A stretch of DNA of 64,000 bases from Arthrobacter oryzae (lineage in GTDB: Bacteria; Actinomycetota; Actinomycetes; Actinomycetales; Micrococcaceae): the NCBI RefSeq assembly GCF_003634095.1, contig NZ_RBIR01000014.1, positions 1-64,000 of the forward strand, written 5' to 3'. A model generated the notes under the pieces. It searched no databases and was not told the DNA's origin. It saw only the letters and a list, made by a program, of their open reading frames with translations. Both the position numbers and the translations under genes were made by a program. Position 1 is the stretch's first letter. The number at the start of each line of letters is the position of its first letter. Positions 1 through 7,718 of this stretch are shown in pieces.

Positions 1-870
1 GACCCGCTCACCCACACCCCCGTGCACCTGCTCTCCCTCGACGGGGTCGCCAAGCACTACGGGAACATCATCGCCCTCTCCGATGTCACCATGGCCGTGG
101 ACAACGGCCGCGTCACCTGCGTGCTGGGCGACAACGGCGCCGGCAAGTCCACGCTGATCAAGATCATCGCCGGGCTGCACCAGCACGACGCCGGAACCCT
201 GAAGGTCATGGGCGAGGACCGGAAATTCTCCTCACCCCGCGACGCCCTCGATGTGGGCATCGCCACCGTCTACCAGGACCTCGCCGTCGTGCCGCTGATG
301 CCGATCTGGCGGAACTTCTTCCTCGGCTCCGAACTGACCTCCGGCTTCGGCCCGTTCAAGAGCATGGACGTCGAGAAGATGAAGGAGATCACGCTCAAGG
401 AACTCGCCGCGATGGGCATCGACCTGCGCGACGTCGAACAACCCATCGGCCAGCTCTCCGGCGGTGAACGCCAGTGCGTCGCGATCGCCCGCGCCGTGTA
501 CTTCGGCGCGAAGGTCCTGATCCTGGACGAACCCACCGCAGCCCTGGGCGTGAAGCAGTCCGGCGTGGTGCTCCGCTACATCCTGCAGGCCCGCGACCGC
601 GGCCTCGGGGTCATCTTCATCACCCACAACCCGCACCACGCCTTCCCCGTCGGGGACCGGTTCCTGCTGCTCAAGCGCGGTAAGTCGATCGGCTACTACG
701 ACAAAAAGGACATCACCCTCGACGAGCTCACCGCCCAAATGGCCGGCGGCGCCGAACTCGCCGAACTCGCCCACGAACTCGAACAACTCGGCGGCCACGG
801 CGACATCGTCAAGGAAGTCCAGGGCGAGGTCGCGGACGTGGCCCAGACGACCGGCAAGACCTACGAGTAG
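1..870 (+). CDS. Sugar ABC transporter ATP-binding protein (5' end outside window)
   Basis: ATPase subunit of a carbohydrate ABC importer of the single-cassette FrcA-like type; it acts on the cytoplasmic face of the membrane. Numbered from the GTG at base 22: Walker A GDNGAGKST at 36-44, signature LSGGERQ at about 145-151, Walker B VLILDEPTAA from about 166, and a switch histidine in FITHNPHH near 200. RbsA/MglA-type ATPases carry two cassettes; this one has only one. The frame is open to base 1 and the GTG at 22 has no clear ribosome-binding site, so the true start is probably upstream of the window. The inositol-dehydrogenase-like gene that follows on the same strand hints at inositol as substrate; that is inference. 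The permease and binding protein are not in the window. Confidence 0.9.
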   Translation, partial: DPLTHTPVHLLSLDGVAKHYGNIIALSDVTMAVDNGRVTCVLGDNGAGKSTLIKIIAGLHQHDAGTLKVMGEDRKFSSPRDALDVGIATVYQDLAVVPLMPIWRNFFLGSELTSGFGPFKSMDVEKMKEITLKELAAMGIDLRDVEQPIGQLSGGERQCVAIARAVYFGAKVLILDEPTAALGVKQSGVVLRYILQARDRGLGVIFITHNPHHAFPVGDRFLLLKRGKSIGYYDKKDITLDELTAQMAGGAELAELAHELEQLGGHGDIVKEVQGEVADVAQTTGKTYE

Positions 871-948
871 CTGGCGTCCCATCCCCGAGGGTGTGGGGGC
901 CCTTCGGGCAGCATCCACCGTGCCCGCACTAATCATGAGAGTAGAAGT

Positions 949-1983
949 ATGAAAGACGTAATCCTCGGGCTCGTCGGCGTGGGGCGGATCGGCGTCATGC
1001 ACGCCAACAACATCGCCGCCCTCAATGAGGTCCTGAATCCGCAGGGGATCCGTGTGCGCCTCCGTCTCACGGACGTCGCCGAAGAGCATGCCCGGACGGT
1101 AGCAGCCGGCCTCGGTGCCGACTTCCTGCCGTCGGTCCAGGCTTTGCTGGCTTCCGGGCTGGACGGCCTTGTCATCGCCACGGGCACCGGAACCCACCCC
1201 GAGCTCATCAGGGCCGGGGTGGACGCAGGGATCCCGGTCTTCTGCGAAAAGCCCGTGGCCCTGAATGTGGCCGACGCCCGGCCGGTGCTTGACTACATCC
1301 GGGACCGGCAGGGCGTGGTCCAGATCGGGCATCAGCGCCGGTTCGACGCCGGATACCTCGAAGCCCGCCGCGCCTACCAGGCCGGCGAGCTGGGCTGGAT
1401 CCATTCCCTGCGCGCCGTCACCTGCGATATGACGCCGCCCCCGGTTGAGTTCCTGGCCAGCTCCGGCGGGTTGTTCCGGGACTGCTCGGTCCACGATTTC
1501 GACATCCTGCGCTGGCTCACCGGCCGCGAAATCGTCGAGGTCTACGCCAAGGGCTCCAACAACGGGGACCCGGCCATCGGTGAAGCCGGCGATGTGGACA
1601 CGGCCCTCGCGCTGGTGACGTTCGACGACGGCACCGTGGGCACGGTCTCCGCCACCCGCTACAACGGGGCGGGCCACGACGTCCGGCTGGAAATCCAGGG
1701 TTCCCGCGCTTCGCTGATGGTGGGTCTGGACGACAAGACGGCGCTGGCCTCCGCCGAGTCCGGGGTAACCTTCCCCGCGGGGCAGCCGCACCTGACGTTT
1801 GCCGAGCGCTTCGAGTCGGCGTACCGCTCCGAGATGGCGGCCTTCGTGGAACTGATCCTGGGCCGCCGGGACAACCCCTGCACCCCGGAAGACGCCGTTG
1901 CCGCTTCCCGGGTGGCCGATGCGGCCCAGGAGTCGCTTGCCACCGGCGTACCTGTCCGTGTAGCGGTGAGCGTCGCCAGCTGA
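949..1983 (+). CDS. Gfo/Idh/MocA-family oxidoreductase, inositol 2-dehydrogenase-like
   Basis: NAD(P)-dependent sugar or polyol dehydrogenase of 344 residues, close to the usual family length. The N-terminal Rossmann motif is GVGRIG at 10-15. The family lysine is in CEKPVA (Lys101), and the pair Asp178/His182 lies in RDCSVHDFD; this arrangement matches the Lys-Asp-His catalytic set known from myo-inositol 2-dehydrogenase (IolG). The likely reaction is oxidation of myo-inositol or a related cyclitol to an inosose, in the cytoplasm. The gene starts 78 bases after the ABC ATPase and probably shares its transcript. Other family members act on other sugars, so the substrate is not certain. A strong hairpin directly follows the stop codon. 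Confidence 0.8.
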   Translation: MKDVILGLVGVGRIGVMHANNIAALNEVLNPQGIRVRLRLTDVAEEHARTVAAGLGADFLPSVQALLASGLDGLVIATGTGTHPELIRAGVDAGIPVFCEKPVALNVADARPVLDYIRDRQGVVQIGHQRRFDAGYLEARRAYQAGELGWIHSLRAVTCDMTPPPVEFLASSGGLFRDCSVHDFDILRWLTGREIVEVYAKGSNNGDPAIGEAGDVDTALALVTFDDGTVGTVSATRYNGAGHDVRLEIQGSRASLMVGLDDKTALASAESGVTFPAGQPHLTFAERFESAYRSEMAAFVELILGRRDNPCTPEDAVAASRVADAAQESLATGVPVRVAVSVAS

Positions 1984-1992
1984 GCACCCACC

Positions 1993-2033
1993 CCGGGCCC
2001 GCGGCTGGGGCCTTGCCTCAGCCGCGGGCCCGG
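1993..2033. terminator. Bidirectional hairpin terminator
   Basis: A perfect 14-bp stem: CCGGGCCCGCGGCT at 1993-2006 pairs with 2020-2033, with a 13-base loop. It lies between two convergent genes and includes the stop codon (2018-2020) and last codons of the minus-strand amidotransferase. There is no T tract, as is common in high-GC actinobacteria. Confidence 0.7.
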
Positions 2034-2791
2034 CACACCTCGACGAAGGCCCGGAACGGTGCCAGCCGCTCCGCCGGAGAAAGTTCCAACGCCTCGGGGT
2101 GCCACTGCACCGAGGCCACCCAGCGGTCCGGATCCTCCAGGGCTTCAACGGTCCCGTCTTCGGCCACAGCTGTTACCCGCAGCGCGCCGGCCACCCGGGC
2201 CACGGCCTGATGGTGGCCGGAGGCGATCTTCACGCTCACGGCACCGGATCCGCCGCCGTAGAGGGCTGCCACCTTGGAGCCGGCCTGGACCGCTACCTCG
2301 TGCCAGGCCCACGGGCCGGCCCCGTGTGCCGGCGTGGGCTCGCGGTGTGCCACCGTCCCCGCCGCCATGTCCTGAACCAGGGTCCCGCCGTAGAGCACGT
2401 TGAGCAATTGATGCCCGCGGCAGATGCCGAGTAGCGGCAGTCCGGCGTCGATCGCCTGCCGCGCCACCTCCGCGTCCATCGCGTCCTGGGCAGGGTTGAC
2501 GTCGTAGCAGGCGCCGCCACGGGCCTCGCCGTAGAGGCCGGGGTCGAGGTCCCCGCCGCCGGGAAGCACGACGCCGTCGAGGGACTCCAGCGCGGCCGCG
2601 ATGCCACAGTCGCCGATCACCGCGGCGGTGAGCAGCACCGGCTCGCCGCCGCCCTCACGCAACAAGTCCACGATGTACTCGAACAGCGCGTTGGCTTCCG
2701 CCACGCGCGGGTCAGGATCGGAGGAGCTGGTGAGGCGGACAGGAACGCCGATGCGAGGCCGGCCGCCCGGGATGCTGCGGGGAATCTGCAT
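2018..2791 (-). CDS. Class I glutamine amidotransferase, gamma-Glu-GABA hydrolase-like (PuuD type)
   Basis: Cytoplasmic peptidase-C26 type hydrolase of 257 residues. The catalytic triad is visible: nucleophile Cys124 in GICRGHQLLN, and His231 and Glu233 in QWHPEAL near the C-terminus. LPGGGDLDP around 76-84 would form the oxyanion side. Family members release GABA from gamma-glutamyl-GABA in polyamine catabolism or cleave other gamma-glutamyl amides. The gene stands alone between convergent and divergent neighbours, with no other polyamine gene adjacent, so the substrate is open. The ATG start at 2791 is 40 bases from the divergent SRPBCC gene, so the two promoters must overlap. Confidence 0.82.
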   Translation of the reverse strand: MQIPRSIPGGRPRIGVPVRLTSSSDPDPRVAEANALFEYIVDLLREGGGEPVLLTAAVIGDCGIAAALESLDGVVLPGGGDLDPGLYGEARGGACYDVNPAQDAMDAEVARQAIDAGLPLLGICRGHQLLNVLYGGTLVQDMAAGTVAHREPTPAHGAGPWAWHEVAVQAGSKVAALYGGGSGAVSVKIASGHHQAVARVAGALRVTAVAEDGTVEALEDPDRWVASVQWHPEALELSPAERLAPFRAFVEVCRARG

Positions 2792-2831
2792 GCCTCATTC
2801 TGCAACACGATCCGCGGACTAGGATTGCCAG

Positions 2832-3287
2832 ATGAAAGCCCGATATCTCGTGTCCCGCAGCCGGTTCATCGCCGCCACCCCGGATGCCATCTTCGACGTG
2901 CTCGCCACGCCTGCCCTGCACAGCGTGATCGACGGCTCGGGCACCGTGAAGGGCGCCCAGCCGCGCGGACCCGAACGGCTCTACCTCGGCGCCAAGTTCG
3001 GCATGCAGATGAGGATGCGGATGAACTACAAGATCCTGAACAGGGTCTGCGAGTTCGAGGAAGGCCACCGGATCGCGTGGCGGCACTTCTACGGCCACGT
3101 GTGGCGCTATCTGCTTGAGCCATCCACAGGCCCGGACGGGACTGCCGGCACCCTGGTCACCGAGCAATGGGACGCCCGGCGGGTTCGGGGCAAGAGCCTG
3201 CTCCGGCTGGCCGGCTACCTGCGCCGCCACCCGGTCAACCTGGAACAGACGCTGGCCAAGCTCGCTGAGTACATGGCCGCGCGGTGA
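2832..3287 (+). CDS. SRPBCC-family protein
   Basis: A 151-residue protein with the pattern of the START/polyketide-cyclase (SRPBCC) fold, a helix-grip hydrophobic pocket. It opens with a beta strand followed by IAATPDAIFDVLATP (about 14-28), the usual first-helix region, and has the central strands of the grip and a long C-terminal helix (about 120-150). No catalytic residues can be assigned; members bind lipids or act as small cyclases or hydratases. It is transcribed away from the amidotransferase gene and towards the FadR-type regulator, which starts 68 bases downstream. Whether it is co-transcribed with that regulator cannot be told from sequence. Confidence 0.7.
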   Translation: MKARYLVSRSRFIAATPDAIFDVLATPALHSVIDGSGTVKGAQPRGPERLYLGAKFGMQMRMRMNYKILNRVCEFEEGHRIAWRHFYGHVWRYLLEPSTGPDGTAGTLVTEQWDARRVRGKSLLRLAGYLRRHPVNLEQTLAKLAEYMAAR

Positions 3288-3355
3288 CTTAGGCGACGCA
3301 GGGACTTGGGTAATCTGGATGGAAGCACGAGCCGCGACTGAAGGTGGGAACTGGG

Positions 3356-4063
3356 ATGGGCCGCAGGACACTGGTCGACGATCTCGTCGACGGCCTGCTG
3401 ACTGAGATCCTCGACGGAAAGCTCCTGCCGCACAGCGCGCTTCCGCCGGAGGCCGACATCGCCAAGGCCTACGGCGTCAGCAGGCTGACCGTTCGAGAAG
3501 CCCTCAAGGCGCTCCGGGCACAGAACATCCTCTATGTGAAGGCCGGCAGGGGAACCTTCGTCAATCCCACGGACAACTGGACGGGCCTGGACGCGATCTT
3601 CAGGGCGGCCTCGCACGGCAATGCTGCCGAACAGGTCTCCGTGGGGCTCATCGAGATGCGCCGCATGGTGGAAACCGGGGCCGCCGCGCTTGCCGCCACC
3701 CGCTACACCCCGGAACAGGCCGAGCGGATGCGCGAGTGCATCGAGAACATGAAGCGCTTCCATGAATCCGGCGACCTGGACCGCTTCGTGGAGGCGGACA
3801 TTGCCTTCCACGACGCCGTGCTGAGGGCCTCCGGCAATCCCTTTGTCCGTGCCCTCTTCGCCCAGCTGGGCCAGCTGCTGTACATCACCCGCCGGGAGAC
3901 GTCGGCCGTCGAAGTGATCCAGCAGCACGCCATCGATTACCACCAGCGGGTCCTGGACAGCATCCTCAGCGGGGACGCCGAACGCTCGCGGCAGGCGATG
4001 GACGCCCACATGGACCAGACCAATGAGGATTACGAACGCTACGTCCGGGGCGCCAAGGCCTGA
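3356..4063 (+). CDS. FadR-subfamily GntR transcriptional regulator
   Basis: DNA-binding repressor or activator of about 235 residues. The winged helix is N-terminal (ADIAKAYGVSRLTVREALKAL at about 35-55 contains the recognition helix), followed by an FCD ligand-binding domain with conserved acidic and histidine residues (DIAFHDAVLRASGN and the later MDAHM). The ATG at 3356 is chosen over a GTG at 3344 because the GTG sits directly against the only purine-rich ribosome-binding stretch. A large palindrome of the type bound by this subfamily lies just downstream, in front of the MFS gene, so local control of the MFS-SDR pair is likely. The ligand is probably an acid or sugar acid; that is inferred from the family and the neighbouring ACS-type carrier. 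Confidence 0.88.
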   Translation: MGRRTLVDDLVDGLLTEILDGKLLPHSALPPEADIAKAYGVSRLTVREALKALRAQNILYVKAGRGTFVNPTDNWTGLDAIFRAASHGNAAEQVSVGLIEMRRMVETGAAALAATRYTPEQAERMRECIENMKRFHESGDLDRFVEADIAFHDAVLRASGNPFVRALFAQLGQLLYITRRETSAVEVIQQHAIDYHQRVLDSILSGDAERSRQAMDAHMDQTNEDYERYVRGAKA

Positions 4064-4123
4064 CGGCCGCCCGCTAAACCCCTTGACGTAATCCGAATCA
4101 CATTCTAAGCTCGTGCCTAGTTC

Positions 4124-4152
4124 TTGAGTCAGATGTCTGACATCTGACTCAA
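4124..4152. promoter_or_regulatory. 29-bp operator palindrome before the MFS-SDR pair
   Basis: A perfect inverted repeat: 14-base arms (TTGAGTCAGATGTC at 4124-4137, complement at 4139-4152) around a single central T. The core reads ATGTCTGACAT, the spacing known for GntR/FadR operators (TGT...ACA). A TTGACG at 4083-4088 could be the -35 element, so the palindrome would lie at or just after the transcription start, a repressing position. Confidence 0.8.
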
Positions 4153-4258
4153 AAGTTGATCCTGGTTCCGCAGCCGCGGCCGCGGACAGGACGTCTCCCC
4201 ATACCCACCAATCCCATTCCGGCAAGGCTGCCGTAAGGGACTGCTCGTAAGAAGGTCG

Positions 4259-5632
4259 ATGATGGCTCTGCTAACCCCCAAGTCCTTCGGACTCGGCGAA
4301 CTGGGTGACCGCACGCTCCGCAAGGTCCGCCGCCGCGTCATGCCCCTGATCGTCCTGCTCTACTTCGTTGCCTACCTGGACCGCAACAACGTTGGATTCG
4401 CCAAACTCACCATGAGCCAGGACATCGGCCTGAACTCCGCCGCCTACGGTCTGGGCGCAGGCATCTTCTTCCTGGGATACGCCCTCCTCGAGATTCCGAG
4501 CAATGCCGGCATGTATCGGTTCGGCGCCCGGAAATGGCTGGCCCGCATCCTGATCACCTGGGGCATCTTCGCCACCGCCATGTGCCTGGTCAACGGCGAA
4601 AGCACCTACTACATCGTCCGGTTCCTGCTCGGCGCCGCGGAAGCCGGGTTCTTCCCGGCCGTCCTTTTCTACCTGACGCTGTGGTTCCCGGCTGCCCAGC
4701 GGGTGACCGTGCTGGGCATCTTCATCCTCGCCCAGCCCGTATCCAATGCGCTCGGCGCCCCGGTGTCCGGGCTTCTCCTGCAGCTGGACGGCGTGATGGG
4801 GCTCCAGGGCTGGCAGTGGCTCTACATCGTCGAAGGCATTCCGGCGATCCTCCTGGGCCTCCTGACGCCCATCCTCATGACGGACCGCCCGCGGGACGCC
4901 AAATGGCTCCAGGCCGACGAGCGCGACTGGCTCGCCGCCACCATGGACGCTGAACTGGCCGCCAAGTCCCAGTCCGGAAAGCACAGCTTCCTGGCCGGGC
5001 TCAAGGACAAGCGCTCCCTGGTCTACTCCGCCCTGTACTTCGGCCTGGTGTGCGGGATCTACGGCCTGGGCCTGTGGATGCCCACCATCGTCTCAGCCCT
5101 CGGCAACTTCTCCACTTCCCAGGTCGGCCTCATCGTCTTCATTCCCTATGCCGTGGCCGCAGTCTTCGTCTACTTCTGGAGCAAGCGTGCGGACCGGACC
5201 GGCAAGCGGGCCTGGCACTCCGCCGTCAGCATGGTGCTGGCGGGCGCGGGGCTTCTGGCCGCCGGTTACCTCCTGCCGGTCAACCCTGTCTTGGCACTGA
5301 TCGGCCTGACGGCCTCGGCCATGGGGATCTACGGGGCCATTGCCCCGTTCCTCTCGATGCCCTCCGCGGCCCTGACCGGCGCGGCTGCCGCTTCCGGACT
5401 CGCCCTGGTGAACTCCCTCGGCAACCTCGGCGGCTTCATCGCCCCGTACGCCGTCGGGCTCCTCAAGGACGCCACCGGCAGCAACCAGAGCGGGCTGCTG
5501 TTCCTCTCCTTCTGCCTGTGCATCACCGCGGCGGCCACCTACCTCTACGCCCGCAGGCGCCCCGAAGGCGACGCCGCCCTTGACCCCGCGGTCGCCGCGA
5601 CGGCCGTCGTCGACGCCGCCAAAGTCTCCTAA
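4259..5632 (+). CDS. MFS transporter, ACS (anion:cation symporter) family
   Basis: Inner-membrane secondary transporter of 457 residues with about 12 membrane segments. The signature after the first helix, YLDRNNVGFAKL at about 37-48, is typical of the ACS family, which moves organic anions such as tartrate, glucarate, galactonate and phthalate with protons. It has a central cytoplasmic loop around 200-235 and a second six-helix half. It is preceded by the operator palindrome and followed 28 bases later by an SDR dehydrogenase, with which it forms an operon. It is a paralogue of the carrier starting at 48035, whose operon also contains an SDR gene, so the two modules may handle related compounds. 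Two adjacent ATG codons (4259, 4262) are equally possible starts. Confidence 0.88.
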   Translation: MMALLTPKSFGLGELGDRTLRKVRRRVMPLIVLLYFVAYLDRNNVGFAKLTMSQDIGLNSAAYGLGAGIFFLGYALLEIPSNAGMYRFGARKWLARILITWGIFATAMCLVNGESTYYIVRFLLGAAEAGFFPAVLFYLTLWFPAAQRVTVLGIFILAQPVSNALGAPVSGLLLQLDGVMGLQGWQWLYIVEGIPAILLGLLTPILMTDRPRDAKWLQADERDWLAATMDAELAAKSQSGKHSFLAGLKDKRSLVYSALYFGLVCGIYGLGLWMPTIVSALGNFSTSQVGLIVFIPYAVAAVFVYFWSKRADRTGKRAWHSAVSMVLAGAGLLAAGYLLPVNPVLALIGLTASAMGIYGAIAPFLSMPSAALTGAAAASGLALVNSLGNLGGFIAPYAVGLLKDATGSNQSGLLFLSFCLCITAAATYLYARRRPEGDAALDPAVAATAVVDAAKVS

Positions 5633-5660
5633 GCCCGAACTACCAGAAGGAACCTTCGTC

Positions 5661-6437
5661 ATGACATCAGTTACATCTTTCCCGACTGAACGCACCGTGG
5701 TCCTGACCGGCGCCGCGTCGGCCCGGGGCATCGGCCGTGCCGCCGCCGACCGTCTGGCCAGCGAGGGATGGTCCATCGCGATCCTGGACATCAACGCCGA
5801 GGACGCCAGTGCCGCCGCCGCCGAAATCGGTTCCAACCGCGCCGTGAAGGCGATCGGCGTCGGTGCCGACGTCTCCGACGCCGCGTCGGTGGACCGCGCC
5901 ATCACCGAAATCGAGGGCTCGCTGCCCCCGATCGTGGCACTCGCCAACCTGGCCGGCATCAGTTCCCCGACGCCGTTCATGGAGACCACGGTCGAAGAAT
6001 GGGACAAGGTCTTCGCCATCAACATGCGCGGTTCCTTCATCGTCTCCCAGCGGGTGCTCAAGGGCATGATTGAGCGCAAGCTCGGCAGGATCGTGAGCAT
6101 CTCCTCAATTTCCGCCCAGCGGGGCGGCGGCACTTACTCCAAGGTCGCCTACAGCGCGTCCAAGGCCGGCATCATCGGATTCACTCGCGCCCTGGCCCGC
6201 GAGGTGGGCGAATTCGGGGTCACCGTCAATGCCATCGCCCCCGGCCCCATCGACACCGACATCATGGGCGGCACGCTGAGCGAGGAACGCAAGGCGCAGA
6301 TGTCGGAGGGCATCATGATGGGGCGGGTCGGCAGCCGCGAGGAAGTGGCGGCCCTGATCGCCTTCCTGCTCGGCCCGGACGCCGGCTACATCACCGCCGC
6401 CACGTACGACATCAACGGCGGCCTCCAGGTCTCCTGA
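5661..6437 (+). CDS. Short-chain dehydrogenase/reductase (SDR)
   Basis: Classical NAD(P)-dependent SDR of 258 residues, cytoplasmic. The cofactor loop is TGAASARGIGRA (about 16-27), followed by the NLAG-type motif ANLAGIS, the active-site serine in SISSISAQRG and the catalytic YSASK tetrad segment. The segment NAIAPGPIDTDIMGG fixes the substrate loop. The start ATG at 5661 has AAGGAA about 10 bases upstream. The whole chain is strikingly similar to the SDR at 46995 (both contain PGPIDTDIMGGTLSEERK), so the pair are paralogues. The probable role is oxidation of a polyol or sugar-acid hydroxyl taken up by the MFS carrier upstream; the substrate is unknown. Confidence 0.88.
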   Translation: MTSVTSFPTERTVVLTGAASARGIGRAAADRLASEGWSIAILDINAEDASAAAAEIGSNRAVKAIGVGADVSDAASVDRAITEIEGSLPPIVALANLAGISSPTPFMETTVEEWDKVFAINMRGSFIVSQRVLKGMIERKLGRIVSISSISAQRGGGTYSKVAYSASKAGIIGFTRALAREVGEFGVTVNAIAPGPIDTDIMGGTLSEERKAQMSEGIMMGRVGSREEVAALIAFLLGPDAGYITAATYDINGGLQVS

Positions 6438-6462
6438 CCGCCCGCCGCCCGTTCAACCTCCC

Positions 6463-6525
6463 CGTTGCGCTGTCACTCTTGGCCCTTAAAACCCCGGAAT
6501 GGCCGCCAAAAGTGACAGCGCAACG
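6463..6525. repeat. Long inverted repeat / hairpin after the SDR gene
   Basis: Perfect 15-bp arms: CGTTGCGCTGTCACT at 6463-6477 and its complement at 6511-6525, with a 33-base loop. The stem nearly continues outward through CCTCCCC and GGGGGAGG. It can act as a terminator for the MFS-SDR operon, but its length and loop resemble a mobile intergenic palindrome. No second copy was found in this window. Confidence 0.6.
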
Positions 6526-6563
6526 TGGGGGAGGGGCGCGCGGCCACGGTCTAGGCTGGCTCC

Positions 6564-7697
6564 ATGAGCGCCGCCCGCAGCCTGCATCCGAGCCCACGCA
6601 CCCTGGAGGTCGAGAGTCTGGCCGCCTTCGACCGGCTTGCCGCGGCCGGGGCGCGCACCATGCACGGCTGGCATGTCCAGTCAGTGGACCTGCGGGGCCG
6701 CCGGGCCCAGTTGGAGGCCCTGGACCCCCAAGGCACGATCTTCCTGGGCTGCACGTTTGACGGCGGCGCGGAGGATTCGCTGCGCAGCCGCGGCGCCCTC
6801 ATCTTTCCCCGGCTCGAGGGGGTACCGTTCAACCCCTACCGCGGCAAGCTGTACACGCCGCAGGAACTCTATGCCGGGATCACCGCATCCCGCTACGAGG
6901 ACACGCTCGACGCGCGGATATACCAATGGAGCATCCGGCCGGGCCAGCGCCACCGGCTCGATGCAACCCTGGCCGCGGCCCTGCACGACCACGCGATCGG
7001 CAATGCCCTCGACGAACTGACCCGCTCGGACCTCTGCGCGGACCGCACCATGGTGGGGGTCATGGGCGGGCACGCGGCCCTCCGCGGCACGGCCCTTTTC
7101 GAGGAAGCCGCCCTGCTGGGCCGGCTGCTGGCCCGCAACAACCGGGTGGTGGCCACCGGCGGCGGTCCCGGGACCATGGAAGCGGCCAATCTCGGCGCCT
7201 TCCTCAGCGAGGCCCCGGAGCGCGACTTCCGGCAGGCCCTGGCCGACCTCGCCGCGGTGCCGTCATTCCGCCCCTCGGTATCCGCCTGGGCGCGGGCGGC
7301 CGCCGCTGTCCTCGAACGCCATCCGGCGGGTACTCCGTCGTTGGGGATTCCCACGTGGTTCTACGGTCACGAGCCGCCCAACTTCTTCGCCACCCATGTG
7401 GCCAAGTACTTCGCGAATGCCATCCGGGAAGCGATTCTGCTCGAACTCTGCAACGGCGGCATCGTCTTCCTGCCGGGCTCCGGCGGCACGGTGCAGGAAA
7501 TCTTCCAGGACGCGTGTGAGAACTACTATGGCGCTGCGGAAACCATCAAGCCCATGGTCCTCGTGGGGCACGAGCACTGGCTGCGGCGGTTCCCGGCATG
7601 GCCGCTCCTGCAGAGCCTGGCCTCCGGGCGCCGGATGGAGGAACGGATCTTCCTGGTCGACACCGTGGAGGAAGCCCTCGACGTGCTCTCACGCTAG
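6564..7697 (+). CDS. LOG-family (Rossmann nucleotide-binding) protein, long form
   Basis: A 377-residue protein with the two hallmark motifs of the LOG/lysine-decarboxylase-like family: a glycine loop GGGPGTMEAANLGA at about 197-210 and the phosphate-site motif LPGSGGTVQEIFQDA at about 303-317 (family form PGGxGTxxE). Family members cleave the N-glycosidic bond of nucleoside monophosphates (cytokinin-activating LOG, PpnN-like nucleosidases). Typical LOG proteins are about 180-200 residues; here about 150 extra N-terminal residues precede the domain, closer to the longer PpnN-type architecture. The substrate cannot be called. The gene converges on the protease gene with a shared hairpin. Confidence 0.75.
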   Translation: MSAARSLHPSPRTLEVESLAAFDRLAAAGARTMHGWHVQSVDLRGRRAQLEALDPQGTIFLGCTFDGGAEDSLRSRGALIFPRLEGVPFNPYRGKLYTPQELYAGITASRYEDTLDARIYQWSIRPGQRHRLDATLAAALHDHAIGNALDELTRSDLCADRTMVGVMGGHAALRGTALFEEAALLGRLLARNNRVVATGGGPGTMEAANLGAFLSEAPERDFRQALADLAAVPSFRPSVSAWARAAAAVLERHPAGTPSLGIPTWFYGHEPPNFFATHVAKYFANAIREAILLELCNGGIVFLPGSGGTVQEIFQDACENYYGAAETIKPMVLVGHEHWLRRFPAWPLLQSLASGRRMEERIFLVDTVEEALDVLSR

Positions 7698-7718
7698 CCG
7701 GACCGGGTCATCCGGCTA
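7695..7718. terminator. Bidirectional terminator enclosing both stop codons
   Basis: TAGCCGGA at 7695-7702 pairs with TCCGGCTA at 7711-7718. The TAG stop of the LOG gene (7695-7697) and the TAG stop of the convergent protease gene (7716-7718 on the minus strand) are the outer ends of the same stem. Confidence 0.6.

Noticed and set aside
232..2148. 638-codon minus-strand open frame
   Set aside because: Lies opposite the ABC ATPase and the inositol-dehydrogenase-like gene; Arg/Gly/Pro-rich with no motif.
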